Source: Candidatus Flexifilum affinis (GTDB lineage Bacteria; Chloroflexota; Anaerolineae; Aggregatilineales; Phototrophicaceae). From it: 16,152 bases of DNA. The DNA lies in assembly GCA_016713325.1 (NCBI GenBank), contig JADJPJ010000035.1, positions 1 to 16,152 of the forward strand, given 5' to 3'. A model generated the notes under the pieces. The model worked only from the letters and a program-made list of their open reading frames with translations, ran no database searches and had not been told where the DNA came from. Shown piece by piece: positions 1 to 8,515 of the stretch (position 1 is the first letter of the stretch; each line of letters begins with the position of its first letter). The position numbers and the translations under genes are program-made.

Positions 1-378
1 GGCTGAGAATGCGCAGGGCAATCGAGATGCGTGACCGGAACAACCCAACGACAGCAGCAGCCAGGGACGAGTAGCGACCTTGGCGATCAGAAAATTGCGG
101 TTCCGATCCAGAATCTCGCTCACGCGCCATTGTAGCGGCCGGCAAAATTGGATCCCAGCATCTTCTCGTTCTTCGTTCTCGTTCTCGCTCTCGAATGCGC
201 CCATGCGATAGGCGCGGGGGTCCACATCGGTCAGCAGCCAGTCGTAGTAGCGATGCACGGCATTGCTTACCCAGGGCGGTCATGGCGCGATGAGGAAAGG
301 CGCTCATATGAATGGCGGTGATTTGCGGCAGATCTGCTTTGTCAATAGTCGCAGCGTGATTGCCGACCTGCTTTCCAT
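1..378 (-). pseudogene. GNAT-family acetyltransferase, N-terminal part, frameshifted and cut by window edge
   Basis: Read on the minus strand from an ATG at 378, the start M-E-S-R-S-A-I-T-L-R-L-L-T-K joins, after a frame change near 335-345, to ADLPQITAIHMSAFPHRAMT. This is the usual beginning of GNAT acyl-CoA-dependent acetyltransferases (beta strand, then 'xxDLxxIxxLH'). After a second frame change near 255-275 the text continues AVHRYYDWLLTDVDPRAYRMG, and after further changes near 122-165 it gives FAGRYNGA and VSEILDRNRNFLIAKVATRP. These pieces in this order resemble the GNATs often found in polysaccharide clusters, which may acetylate an amino sugar; that substrate is inferred. The gene runs off the left edge. 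The breaks could be real decay, but other genes here carry similar single-base breaks, so sequence error is more likely. Where GNATs usually have a short turn there is a Glu/Asn-rich stretch coded by a hexamer-like repeat. Confidence 0.5.
163..193. repeat. Imperfect TTCTCG microsatellite inside the GNAT gene
   Basis: About five imperfect copies of TTCTCG lie in tandem. On the minus strand they code for a Glu/Asn/Ser-rich run in the middle of the acetyltransferase. Slippage here could change the length of a surface loop or the reading frame. Confidence 0.5.
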
Positions 379-408
379 GGCCTGTCCGTTCCCGGTGAGC
401 TGTTCCTG

Positions 409-435
409 TTGCCCATCATCACGATAGTCTATACT
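409..435 (+). promoter_or_regulatory. Possible promoter for the glycosyltransferase pair
   Basis: A TATACT box at 430-435 is preceded by TTGCCC at 409-414 (15-bp gap) or TGTTGC at 407-412 (17-bp gap). It lies about 50 bases before the first glycosyltransferase start, in the gap between divergent genes. The -35 match is weak, so this is only a candidate. Confidence 0.3.
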
Positions 436-481
436 TTAGCGCTAGCACCGTTTCTGCCCTCACGACGAGTCCTGAAGCCGA

Positions 482-1640
482 ATGCGACTCCTGCTTCTGT
501 CCAGCGAATTCCCGCCGGGGCCTGGCGGCATCGGGACGCACGCCTACCAACTGGCGCTGCGCCTGGGCGATCTGGGCTGGCAGGCCGAAGTTATCACGCG
601 CCAGGACACGGCACCGGACCCGGAGATCGCCGCCTTCAACAGTGCGCAGCCGTTCGCCGTTCACCGCCTGCTTCCTGCCGGCTCCGCGGCCCGCGACCTG
701 ATCTATCGCGTGCGCACGATGCTCGACGTCGTTCGCCGTTTCCAGCCCGATGTGATCGTGGCCAGCGGGCGCCCTTGGTGGCTGGCGGCATTGACGACCC
801 CGATCCATCGCCGACCTGGGCGGCCATCGGCCATGGCACCGAGTTTACCCTGGGTTCAGCCATCAACCAGCGTGTCACGGCGCTGACCTTCTCGCGCGCC
901 GACGCCGTGATCTGCGTTAGCCAGTATACACGCGAGCGGATGCTGGCTTCCGGCGTCCGCCCTCGCGCCGAATGGGTCATCCCGAACGGCGCGGACAATA
1001 GCCGCTTCACCCTGCTGCCGCGAGAAGAGGCACGCGCTTTCCGCGCCCGCCACGGTCTGGAATCGGCCCGGTTGCTGGCGACGGTCGGCAATGTCAGCGC
1101 CCGCAAGGGGCAGGATATCGTCATTCGGGCGATGCCGCAGGTGCTGAAGTCCCATCCGAATGCGCACCATCTGATTATCGGCCTGCCCACAAACAGGACG
1201 ATGGCAGCGCCCTTGCCGCCTCGCTCGGCGTGAGCGATTACGTCCATTTCCTGGGACGCCAGCCGCTGGACGAGGTGGTTCGCTGCATGAACGCCGCCGA
1301 CGTCTTCGTCATCACCAGCCGGACGACCGCCGATGGCGACTTCGAAGGTTACGGCATCGTGGTCGTCGAGGCGGCCCTGTGCGGGACGCCTTCGGTCGTG
1401 TCCGCCAACTCCGGGCTGGTCGAAGCAATCGAAGACGGACGAACCGGCATCGCCGTCGCGCCGGAAGACCCGGAAGACACCGCGCGCGGCATCCGGCGCC
1501 TGCTGGACGACGACGCGCTGCGGCAGACGATGGGTGAACGGGCGCGAACGCGCGCCCCGGCCGAGCAGACCTGGGGTCAGCGCGCCGCCGAGTGTGACCG
1601 CGTCTTCCGCGCGCTGATCGCCCCGAGAGCCGGCAAATCC
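482..1640 (+). CDS. GT4-family glycosyltransferase 1 (two frameshifts)
   Basis: Transfers a sugar from a nucleotide donor to a growing glycan, probably at the cytoplasmic face of the membrane; donor and acceptor are unknown. The ATG at 482 opens with a typical GT4 N-terminus, MRLLLLSSEFPPGPGGIGTH, whose Gly-rich turn belongs to the acceptor domain. The reading moves to a second frame near 795-815 (HGTEFTLG, then VICVSQYTRERM and VIPNGADNSRF, the usual domain linker) and to a third near 1190-1200. The donor domain follows: VSDYVHFLGRQPLDEVVRCMNAADVF and the E-x7-E motif in EGYGIVVVEAALCGTPSVV. About 386 aa, normal for the family. The last frame runs without a stop into the next gene. A natural end would be the ATGA overlap at 1641-1644, reachable through one more indel. 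The breaks look like sequence indels. Confidence 0.8.
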
Positions 1641-2785
1641 ATGAAACTGGTCATCATCTCCCACACCGAGCATCATCTGCGCGACGGCGTCCCGGTTGGA
1701 TGGGGCCCGACGGTGCGCGAGATCAGCCAGTTGGCCGGCATGTTTTCGTCGATCCGCCACGTCGCCATGCTCTACGATGGCGGCGCGCCACACGGTGAGG
1801 TCGCCTACGACGCGGACAACGTCACGCTCGTCGGGTTGAGGCCGAGTGGCGGCTCCGGACTGCGCGCCAAACTGGGCATCCTGGCCGCCTATCCGCGCTA
1901 CGCGGCCGTCCTGCTGCGCGAGATCGTGGCGGCCGACGTCGTGCACGTCCGCGCGCCGGCCAACATCTCACTGCTGGCCATCCTGCTCCTGCCCTTTCTG
2001 TGGCGGCCGGCCAGACGCTGGATCAAGTACGCCGGCAACTGGAAGCCAGATGCGCCGGACGCCTTTTCCTACCGCTTGCAGCGCTGGCTGCTCCAACGCG
2101 GATGGCACCGGGCGCAGGTGACGGTCAACGGACACTGGCCCGGCGACCCGCCGTTCATTCACAATTTCATCAATCCGTGTCTGACCGACGAAGAATTCGC
2201 CGGCGGTCAGGTGGTCGGCAGCGGCAAAGACGATGAGTACGCCGCTGCGCCTGCTGTTCGTGGGCGGCTGGAGCGTGCCAAAGGGGTTGAGCGCGGCCTG
2301 CGCGTTGCTGGCGGCGCTGCGCGCGTCGGGCGTCGCCCTGACCTACGACCTGATTGGCGATGGGCCGGAGCCGCGCCGACCTGGAGGCGCTGGCGGGGGC
2401 GCTCGGATTGAGCGACTGCGTCACCTTTCACGGGTGGGTGGCGCGCGCCGAGATCGCGCCGTTCTACAGCCGGGCGCACCTGCTGCTCTTTCCGACCAGC
2501 AGCAGCGAGGGCTGGCCCAAGGTGATCAGCGAGGCGATGGCCTATGGAGTCGTGCCGCTGGCCGGGGCGGTCAGCGCGATTCCCCAGGTGCTGGAGCAGT
2601 TCAAAGTGGGAATGGCTATCCCGCCCGGAGATGTGGATGCTTACGCCGCGGCGGCACGCGCCTACCTGGACGACCCGGCGCGCTGGACGAGTGAATCGCG
2701 CAGGGCGATGGACGCGGCGGCGCGGTTCACGTACCGCCGCTTCATGCAGGATGTCCGCCGCGTGCTCGACCTGCCGGCTACCTGA
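1641..2785 (+). CDS. GT4-family glycosyltransferase 2 (two frameshifts)
   Basis: A second, distinct glycosyltransferase directly following the first. The start is the ATG at 1641 (MKLVIISHTEHH), chosen because a new GT4-like N-terminal fold begins there. The acceptor domain includes VVHVRAPANISLLAI and KYAGNWKPDAPDAFSYRLQR. The frame changes near 2215-2235, after which MSTPLRLLFVGGWSVPKGL (start of the donor domain) appears, and again near 2360-2375 after YDLIGDGPE. The rest reads to TGA at 2783-2785 and includes LSDCVTFHGWVARAEI and the E-x7-E motif in EGWPKVISEAMAYGVVPLAG. About 381 aa. Its 3' end overlaps by 8 bp the end of the convergent sugar transferase gene. It probably works with its neighbour on the same polysaccharide. 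Confidence 0.8.
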
Positions 2786-3365
2786 ACAGCGCCAGGAAGG
2801 TCAGGAAGATCAGAATAACGTCGCGGGCAAGCGACACGTGACGGGCGTATTCCAGGTCGATCTCCAGCTTGGCCGGCATGACCTCACGGATGTATTTCTC
2901 TTCCCAGTTCTCGCCGGTCAGAATTTCTTCTTCATGGCGATACCTGATGGACGCCGGGCCGGTAATGCCAGGTCGCACGCGCAGCACGGCGCGTTGCGTC
3001 GGCGTGTAGTACGCGACGTACTTCGGCGCTTCGGGGCGCGGCCCGACCAGACTCATCTCGCCGACCAGCACATTCCACAACTGTGGCAGCTCATCCATCT
3101 TGGTGCCGCGAAGGATGCGGCCAACGCGGGTAATGCGCGGATCGTGCGCGCCGGTCACCGGCGGGCCGAGCTTATCGGCGTTGATCACCATAGAGCGGAA
3201 CTTGAGCAGCTTGAACTCCACGCCGTCGCGCCCCACTCGTGACGATCGGTAGAAGATCGGTCCAGGGGACGACAGTTTGACCCACGCGCCCAGGATGAGC
3301 AGCACGGGCGAAAGAATGACCAGTCCGATCAGCGAAACCACGATGTCGAACAAGCGCTTGAGCAT
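2778..3365 (-). CDS. Bacterial sugar transferase (PglC/WcaJ-type polyprenyl-phosphate phosphosugar transferase)
   Basis: Moves a phosphosugar from a UDP-sugar to a polyprenyl-phosphate lipid, the first membrane step of glycan assembly. At 195 aa it is the short monotopic type. A hydrophobic N-terminal segment (residues 4-30, [20 protein letters not shown]) enters the membrane. Then come the family blocks [47 protein letters not shown] with the catalytic Asp-Glu pair, and [11 protein letters not shown]. Only 15 bp separate its ATG at 3365 from the aminotransferase stop, with GGGG as a modest ribosome site. It is the last gene of a three-gene operon that supplies and loads an amino sugar. The exact UDP-sugar is not visible. 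Confidence 0.92.
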   Translation of the reverse strand: MLKRLFDIVVSLIGLVILSPVLLILGAWVKLSSPGPIFYRSSRVGRDGVEFKLLKFRSMVINADKLGPPVTGAHDPRITRVGRILRGTKMDELPQLWNVLVGEMSLVGPRPEAPKYVAYYTPTQRAVLRVRPGITGPASIRYRHEEEILTGENWEEKYIREVMPAKLEIDLEYARHVSLARDVILIFLTFLALFR

Positions 3366-3380
3366 GTTTACCCCGGCACA

Positions 3381-4556
3381 TCAGGCCAGATAACGGTCGG
3401 CGATATCGCGCACGGCCGTAATGACATCTTCAACGTCGCTGTTGGTCATCCGCGAGTAGATCGGCAGCGAAATGCAGCGCATGCCTTCTTCGGCGGCGAT
3501 CGGGAAATCTTCCGGTGTGTAGCCGTAGGTCTGCACGTAGTAGGGATGCATGTGCAGCGGAATCCAGTGCACGCTCGCCCCGATGTTCGCCTGGCGCAGG
3601 TGCTCCATGAACTGCGAGCGGTTGACGGTCAGGGCATCCAGGTTCAGGCGCAGGATGTACAGATGATAGGGATGGGTGCTGTCGGCATAGAGCGGCGGCG
3701 TGATCAGCGCCGGATGGCCGGCGAAGGCGGCGTCAAAAGCACGGGCAATCTCCACACGGCGCGTGAACATGGCTTGTATTTTGCTCAACTGCACCAGACC
3801 CATGGCTGAGGCGATGTCGGTCAGGTTGTACTTGAACCCGGGCGCGACGATGTCGTAGCGCCAGCTTCCTTCGCCGGTGTAACGCTTCCAGGCGTCCTTG
3901 CTCATGCCATGCAGGCGCATGACGCGGCAGCGGTCGGCCCATTCGTCGTTATCGGTGGTGATCATGCCGCCTTCGCCGGTGGCCAGCGTCTTGGTGGCGT
4001 AGAAGCTGAACGAGGTCATGTCGCTGATCGCGCCGATCAGTCGGCCCTTGTAGTGAGTCGGCAGGGCGTGGGCAGCATCGTCGATAACGCGCAGGTCATG
4101 CTTGCGTGCGATGGCGTGGATGGCATCCAGATCGGCGGACTGGCCGGCGACGTGCACCGGAATGATGGCCTTGGTTCGCTCGGTGATGGCCGCTTCGATC
4201 AGCGATGGATCGATGTTCAGCGTGTCGCGCTGCACATCGACGAAGACGGGCTTGGCGTCAAAATAGCGCACGACCTCGGCAGTGGCGGCGAAGGTGAAGG
4301 TGGAGGTGATCACCTCGTCGCCGCGCTGCAGGCCGATCGCCTCCAGCGCCAGGTGCATGGCAGCGGTGGCTGAATTGACGGCGACGGCATGCTTGACACC
4401 CAGGTAAGCGGCAAACTGCTTCTCGAATTCAACCGTCTTCGGACCGGTGGTCAGCCAGCCGGACGCGACCACTTCGGTCACGGCGTCGATTTCGCGCTGA
4501 TCGATATCGGGCAGGGCGAAGGGGAGGAAGGTTTCCCGAATCGGGGCAAGGGTCAT
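3381..4556 (-). CDS. DegT/DnrJ/EryC1/StrS-family sugar aminotransferase
   Basis: PLP-dependent transfer of an amino group, usually from glutamate, to a keto-sugar nucleotide. The start is ATG at 4556, preceded by a strong AAGGAG nine bases upstream; an in-frame extension to 4739 is an overlap with the epimerase gene and is rejected. The protein is 391 aa, usual for the family. It begins FALPDIDQREIDAVTEVVASGWLTTGP, the family signature. AVNSATAAMHLAL binds the cofactor phosphate, VIDDAAHALPTHYKG holds the Asp that touches the pyridine ring, and FSFYATKTLATGEGG carries the Schiff-base lysine, K189 of this start. It sits 13 bp after the epimerase and 15 bp before the phosphosugar transferase, so all three are probably co-transcribed. 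Whether it aminates C3 or C4 of the sugar cannot be read from the sequence. Confidence 0.93.
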   Translation of the reverse strand: MTLAPIRETFLPFALPDIDQREIDAVTEVVASGWLTTGPKTVEFEKQFAAYLGVKHAVAVNSATAAMHLALEAIGLQRGDEVITSTFTFAATAEVVRYFDAKPVFVDVQRDTLNIDPSLIEAAITERTKAIIPVHVAGQSADLDAIHAIARKHDLRVIDDAAHALPTHYKGRLIGAISDMTSFSFYATKTLATGEGGMITTDNDEWADRCRVMRLHGMSKDAWKRYTGEGSWRYDIVAPGFKYNLTDIASAMGLVQLSKIQAMFTRRVEIARAFDAAFAGHPALITPPLYADSTHPYHLYILRLNLDALTVNRSQFMEHLRQANIGASVHWIPLHMHPYYVQTYGYTPEDFPIAAEEGMRCISLPIYSRMTNSDVEDVITAVRDIADRYLA

Positions 4557-4569
4557 GGCTAGATTCTCC

Positions 4570-5556
4570 TTATTGCGACGTGGGGGTCGGCGTTGAGGCG
4601 GGCGTTGAGTCTGGCTGCGACGAACGCTGACGGAACCACGCAACGGTCCGCGCGAGGCCGGTATCGAAATCGACAATGGGCGCGAAATCGAGCAATTCGA
4701 TGGCTTTCTGAATCTCGGCGCGCGAATGCAGAATGTCACCGACCTTGGCCGGGGTATGCACCGCCGCGAAATCGGTGCCGAGCAGCTTGTTGAGGTGCTC
4801 CACCAGTTCGAGCAGGCTGATGCTGCCGCCCAGGGCCAGATTGATCACCTGGCCGGCGGCCTGGGGCGCGTGCATGGCCAGCATGTTGCCGTGCACGACG
4901 TTGGCGATATAGGTAAAGTCACGCGATTGCAGGCCATCCCCATAGATGGTCGGCGGCTGGCCAGCAAGCATTGCGGCGATGAACCTGGGGATGACGGCGG
5001 CATACTGCGATGTCTCGTCCTGGCGCGGGCCGAAGACATTGAAGTAGCGCAGTGCCACCGTCTCCAGACCATAGACCTGGGTGAACACCTGGCAGTAGTA
5101 TTCTGCCGCCAGTTTGCTGACGCCGTAGGGCGAGAGCGGCTGCGGCGCAAGGGTTTCCACCTTGGCCTCCTGCTCCAGATCGCCATAGGCCGACGACGAG
5201 GCGGCGTAGACCACGCGCTTGACGCCGGCATCGCGGGCCGCGAGCAGGACGTTGAGTGTACCCGTGACGTTGATTTGGTGGGTGGTCAACGGGTCGTCGA
5301 TGCTGCGCGGGACTGACGGGATGGCGGCCTGGTGGAACACGTACTGCGCGCCGTCGAAGATCGGCCGCAATGCCTCCAGATCGGTGATGCTGACCTCGTG
5401 AACGGTCACATCGCCGGTCAGCGAAGCCACGTTTTCACGTTTGCCGGTGAGAAAGTTGTCGACGATTCTCACCCGATGTCCTGCCGCGAGCAGGTGCTCG
5501 GCAATGTGAGATCCGATGAAGCCCGCACCGCCGGTGATGACATACGTTTCTGGCAC
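4570..5556 (-). CDS. NAD-dependent sugar-nucleotide epimerase/dehydratase (WbpP/GalE-like extended SDR)
   Basis: A 328-aa extended short-chain dehydrogenase that oxidises a nucleotide sugar at C4 and re-reduces it, most likely a UDP-GlcNAc or UDP-glucose 4-epimerase. The NAD-binding motif GGAGFIGSHIAEHLL is at residues 9-23. The catalytic Ser region is VVYAASSSAYG and the Tyr/Lys pair is YGVSKLAAEYY. RYFNVFGPRQ and IYGDGLQSRDFTYIANVV are blocks of the WbpP/GalE group. The start is GTG at 5556, next to a GGCGG ribosome site. It heads the minus-strand operon, followed by the aminotransferase and the lipid-linking sugar transferase. The C-terminus ends in a Thr/Pro/Ser-rich tail. A 4,6-dehydratase role feeding the aminotransferase would make better pathway sense, but the protein lacks the membrane part of PglF-type dehydratases. 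Confidence 0.9.
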   Translation of the reverse strand: MPETYVITGGAGFIGSHIAEHLLAAGHRVRIVDNFLTGKRENVASLTGDVTVHEVSITDLEALRPIFDGAQYVFHQAAIPSVPRSIDDPLTTHQINVTGTLNVLLAARDAGVKRVVYAASSSAYGDLEQEAKVETLAPQPLSPYGVSKLAAEYYCQVFTQVYGLETVALRYFNVFGPRQDETSQYAAVIPRFIAAMLAGQPPTIYGDGLQSRDFTYIANVVHGNMLAMHAPQAAGQVINLALGGSISLLELVEHLNKLLGTDFAAVHTPAKVGDILHSRAEIQKAIELLDFAPIVDFDTGLARTVAWFRQRSSQPDSTPASTPTPTSQ

Positions 5557-5666
5557 CAGTTCCGCCTTTTGTGTGATCTGCCGTGTTCGTATTGTCCCAC
5601 AAGTTGGCGATACGGTGTAGATTCGGATGCTTGTGACAAGGTAGAAAAAGGACGATCGCCCATGGA

Positions 5667-5713
5667 AAATTTGTGAAATTTGTTGACGAATCAGCCGGCT
5701 TTTGTGATACGAT
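5667..5713 (+). promoter_or_regulatory. Direct repeat and sigma-70-like promoter upstream of the histidine kinase
   Basis: AAATTTGT occurs twice, at 5667-5674 and 5676-5683, one base apart, so the period is 9 bp. The second copy touches TTGACG (5683-5688), a good -35. A -10 follows as GATACG (5706-5711, 17-bp gap) or TACGAT (5708-5713, 19-bp gap). The repeat is AT-rich in GC-rich surroundings and sits where activators bind. Transcription from here would give a leader of about 90 bases before the kinase GTG. Confidence 0.5.
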
Positions 5714-5811
5714 TAATGGTGCGTGCGCTCACTTGTATTAATCTCAGCGTTCTTCAACAGGCCTGCATTCTCCGTCCGCGATGAATATGCGACGCGGAAC
5801 AGGGATCTTAT

Positions 5812-7500
5812 GTGAGTGGGGATGACTTGGTAAACCTGAGGCAGTATTCACCGGAGGCTGACCAGGCGATTTTTCGTTTCCTGGATGAGATCGACGATGG
5901 CTACTACGAAGCCGATCTTAGCGGCCGCCTCATGTTCGTGAACGAGGCCGTGGTGCGCCTGACAGGGTTTTCCCGTGAAGAACTTCTGGATCCGCAGTCC
6001 AATCATTACACCAACTACATCGATGCCGCCGCGATCACTCGCTTGCAGGATGTGTTTTATGCCGCTTCGCAGGGCACGAGTACCTCGCGCACCGTCGAGG
6101 TGATGATGCGCTGCCGCGACGGCGTGACTCGCCCGCTGGAAGTGTCCGTGTCGCTCGTCCGCGATAGTTATGGGCAGCCCCAGGGCATTCGCGGTTTTGT
6201 TCGCCTGATGACCGATCCACGCGTGCTTGAACGGGCGCTGCGGGTCAGTATGCAGCAGCTCGCCATGCTCCAACAGGTGGATACGGAACTGAATGGGTAT
6301 CTGGACCCCAGCGCCATTCTGACCGTTGGCCTGAATGCCGCCATGTCACTCAGCCGGGCGGACACCGGCTTCATCGCCTTGATGGAGTCGGAAGGTCTGC
6401 GCGTAGTGCGCTCAAACGGTCTGGGCAGCGGCGATCATGACCGCCACCTGCAGCTCAGCGAAGGCGTTGTTGGGCGGGCGCTGCGCACCGGGCGGGCGCA
6501 GTTCGTCATGGACACGCGCAACGACCCGGATTACGTGGGCGACGTACCGGGGATGGAGGCGAACATCGTCGCGCCGCTGAGCGCCCGTGATCGGGTGGTC
6601 GGCGTGCTCAACCTGGAGACCAGCCGCGCCTCGCCCTTCAGCCATGAGGTCTATGAGTTCGTTCAACTGCTGACCGCGCGTCTGGCCATCTCGCTGGACA
6701 ACGCGCTGCTGATGAAGACGCTTCAGGAACAGCTCACCGCGCAGCAGAAGCTCTACGCGCAGGTGGCCGATCTGGAACACCTGAAGACGGACATGATCCG
6801 CATCGCGGCACACGACATGCGCAGCCCTCTGTCGGTGATCGCCAATTACATCACGCTGCTGCGCGCGGACCTGGGCAACAGCCTGGATGACGCCCAGCGG
6901 GGGTACTTCGATGCCATCAGTCGCGGGCTGGACCGGTTGTTCCGCCTGTCTACGGATGTGCTGTCGCTGGAGCGGATTCAGGAGCAGCACACCAGGCCGT
7001 CGGCGCTGGTTCGATTCGATCAACTTGTGCGTGAAGTGATCGAGCAGTACCTGCCGGAAGCGGAGCAGACCCACGTATCGCTGAAGACTGGACTGATCAA
7101 GCGATCGGTGTACGTGGTTGGCGAGGCGCTGGAGCTGAGTGAAGCGGCCAGCAACCTCCTGACCAACGCGCTGAAATACACGCCGAGCGGCGGCAAGGTG
7201 GTGGTGCATCTCAGCATCCACGGCGACCGCGTACGCTACGAAGTGCGCGACACCGGCTATGGCATCCCCGAGGCGGAGCAGGCGCGTCTGTTCCAGCCTT
7301 TCTACCGCGTCAAGACGCGTGAGACGAGCAACATCAGCGGCACCGGCCTTGGCCTGCATCTGGTGAAGAAGATTATCGAACGACATGGCGGCGAAGTGTT
7401 CTTCCAGAGCCGACTTGGCGAAGGCAGCCTGTTTGGCTTCTCACTGCCCCTCGTCCAGGCGGTCGAGCAGAAGTCGCCCACCGAGGAAGCGATCCCATGA
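5812..7500 (+). CDS. Sensor histidine kinase with PAS and GAF domains
   Basis: A 562-aa soluble sensor kinase that autophosphorylates on histidine and passes the phosphate to a response regulator not present in the window. The GTG at 5812 was chosen because the PAS domain starts soon after (FRFLDEIDDGYYEADLSGRLMFVN, residues 21-135). A GAF domain follows (about 165-300, ending VVGVLNLETSRASPFS). A coiled linker leads to the HisKA domain, with IAAHDMRSPL placing the phospho-accepting His at 334. The HATPase domain shows the N box EAASNLLTNALKYTP (N448 and N452), the G1 box DTGYGIP (480-486) and the G2 box SGTGLGLHLVKKI. No membrane segment is seen, so it probably senses an internal cue such as redox state, light or a small ligand. 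Its TGA overlaps the next gene's ATG, which suggests translational coupling. Confidence 0.93.
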   Translation: MSGDDLVNLRQYSPEADQAIFRFLDEIDDGYYEADLSGRLMFVNEAVVRLTGFSREELLDPQSNHYTNYIDAAAITRLQDVFYAASQGTSTSRTVEVMMRCRDGVTRPLEVSVSLVRDSYGQPQGIRGFVRLMTDPRVLERALRVSMQQLAMLQQVDTELNGYLDPSAILTVGLNAAMSLSRADTGFIALMESEGLRVVRSNGLGSGDHDRHLQLSEGVVGRALRTGRAQFVMDTRNDPDYVGDVPGMEANIVAPLSARDRVVGVLNLETSRASPFSHEVYEFVQLLTARLAISLDNALLMKTLQEQLTAQQKLYAQVADLEHLKTDMIRIAAHDMRSPLSVIANYITLLRADLGNSLDDAQRGYFDAISRGLDRLFRLSTDVLSLERIQEQHTRPSALVRFDQLVREVIEQYLPEAEQTHVSLKTGLIKRSVYVVGEALELSEAASNLLTNALKYTPSGGKVVVHLSIHGDRVRYEVRDTGYGIPEAEQARLFQPFYRVKTRETSNISGTGLGLHLVKKIIERHGGEVFFQSRLGEGSLFGFSLPLVQAVEQKSPTEEAIP

Positions 7501-7913
7501 GCGACGATTCGCAGGGCATGCCCGATCTCGATCTGATCGCCCGGGTGCAGCAGGCCCGCATGCAGCAGGACGCTGAGGTTACGCCATCCCAGGTCAGCGC
7601 CGTCTACTGGATCGAAACGGCCCGTCGTACGGCCGGTCCTCCGCCTACTCCCCGTGCAGGCTACTTTTCCATCCCGACGACGGTCGATCAGGTCGATGCG
7701 CTCTGGCAGCGTATCCGGGAAGCGACGGAAACCGGAAGCCTGGGTTACAAAGCCCGTGTCTCCACCGCGTCGCGCGAACTGGGCAAGAACCCGCGCGATC
7801 GCGAGATTCGTGTGGTCACCGCCGATGCCGACGATGAGGCCGACGTCGCCCGCGTGCGCGAAGCCCTTCGCACGATGGGCCTGACCCCGCTCGAATATAT
7901 CCGGGGCGGATGA
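7497..7913 (+). CDS. DUF1917 / Bles03-like small protein
   Basis: A 138-aa protein whose ATG overlaps the stop of the histidine kinase (ATGA), so the two are co-translated. From about residue 60 the pattern is Y-F-S-I-P, then ALWQRIREATETGSLGYKARVST, then IRVVTADADDEADVARVREALRTMGL. I recognise this as the DUF1917/Bles03 layout: W-x(n)-G-x-L-G-x-x-A-K-V-S-T, then a strand, then a DxxDVxRVRxxLRxLGL helix. That family has an eIF4E-like fold and no settled bacterial function. The first 45 residues are polar with a short helix and an unrelated look. The position suggests a role linked to the kinase, but this is inference. The assignment rests on recall of the pattern, not a search. Confidence 0.6.
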   Translation: MSDDSQGMPDLDLIARVQQARMQQDAEVTPSQVSAVYWIETARRTAGPPPTPRAGYFSIPTTVDQVDALWQRIREATETGSLGYKARVSTASRELGKNPRDREIRVVTADADDEADVARVREALRTMGLTPLEYIRGG

Positions 7914-8040
7914 CCGCTGTCCCCGTCCCAATCCCCTATCTCAATGAACAGACGAGTAGATCGAACGCCCAGAATGGGTGCGTCAGTCCTTGTCGAAATG
8001 GTTCGTTTGGCCTCTCAACGTGGCGAGCGTGGCACCGTCA

Positions 8041-8451
8041 CTACGAGACAGTCGGCAGTTGATCAAGCTGCGCCATGAGAGCGAAGCGATCGGGTACACC
8101 CCAGTGCTCAACAATTCTGCCGTCCTCAAATCGGCAGACGTCGAAGACGGCAATGGTGATCGCCTTTCCGGTGGGCGGACCGAACATGGGGCCAAGGTTG
8201 GTTCCATGAGCGGTCATTCGCACCCATACTTTGTCATCGACTGCCACCATATCTTCAATCGAAAGGTGCAGGTCCGGGAAAGCTGCGCGAAGGTACCGAA
8301 TATCGCGCTTGAAACCTTCCAGTGTCTGCCCCAAACCAAACTGGTGCTCCTGGTAGCCAACCGCGAATAGCGGGTCCAGAGCCTCATAATTGCCCCGATT
8401 GAACCCTTCTTCAATGACCAGACGAAGGACTTCCTGATTCTCCGTGGACAT
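8041..8451 (-). CDS. SnoaL-like (NTF2-fold) protein 1
   Basis: A 136-aa protein of the SnoaL-like polyketide cyclase/ester cyclase family, a cone-shaped alpha+beta fold with many unrelated small-molecule roles. Family marks are the opening helix NQEVLRLVIEEGFNRGNYEAL, GFKRDIRYLRAAFPDLHLSIEDMVAVDDKVWVRMTAHGT, the loop FGPPTGKAIT, and the ending CRFEDGRIVEHWGVPD. The start at 8451 is fixed by a near-perfect AAGGAGG eight bases upstream. It lies 64 bp after the second SnoaL-like gene on the same strand, so the two may be one operon. The substrate is unknown; these are common accessory proteins near TetR regulators. Confidence 0.85.
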   Translation of the reverse strand: MSTENQEVLRLVIEEGFNRGNYEALDPLFAVGYQEHQFGLGQTLEGFKRDIRYLRAAFPDLHLSIEDMVAVDDKVWVRMTAHGTNLGPMFGPPTGKAITIAVFDVCRFEDGRIVEHWGVPDRFALMAQLDQLPTVS

Positions 8452-8515
8452 GCCCCTAACCTCCTTGAAGCCTGCGTGATCTGTCAATCAAGCCATTCGT
8501 ATGGTTACCCGGCCG

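Noticed and set aside
636..1946. A 436-residue minus-strand reading frame opposite the first glycosyltransferase
   Set aside because: It is a long antisense frame typical of GC-rich genes. The opposite strand has clear GT4 motifs.
1230..2411. A single 393-aa plus-strand reading frame joining the end of one glycosyltransferase to the start of the next
   Set aside because: It contains the donor half of the first GT4 and the acceptor half of a second. The join at 1640 lacks a linker and a new family-typical N-terminus starts at 1641, so it is probably created by an indel that hides the stop.
6412..7386. A 324-residue minus-strand frame opposite the histidine kinase
   Set aside because: Its composition is rich in Gln, Arg and His with no motif, and the plus strand has complete PAS, GAF and kinase domains.
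7966..7980. A hairpin CGCCCA-GAA-TGGGTG between convergent genes as a terminator
   Set aside because: It has only six pairs, one of them G-U, and no T-run, so it is too weak to call.
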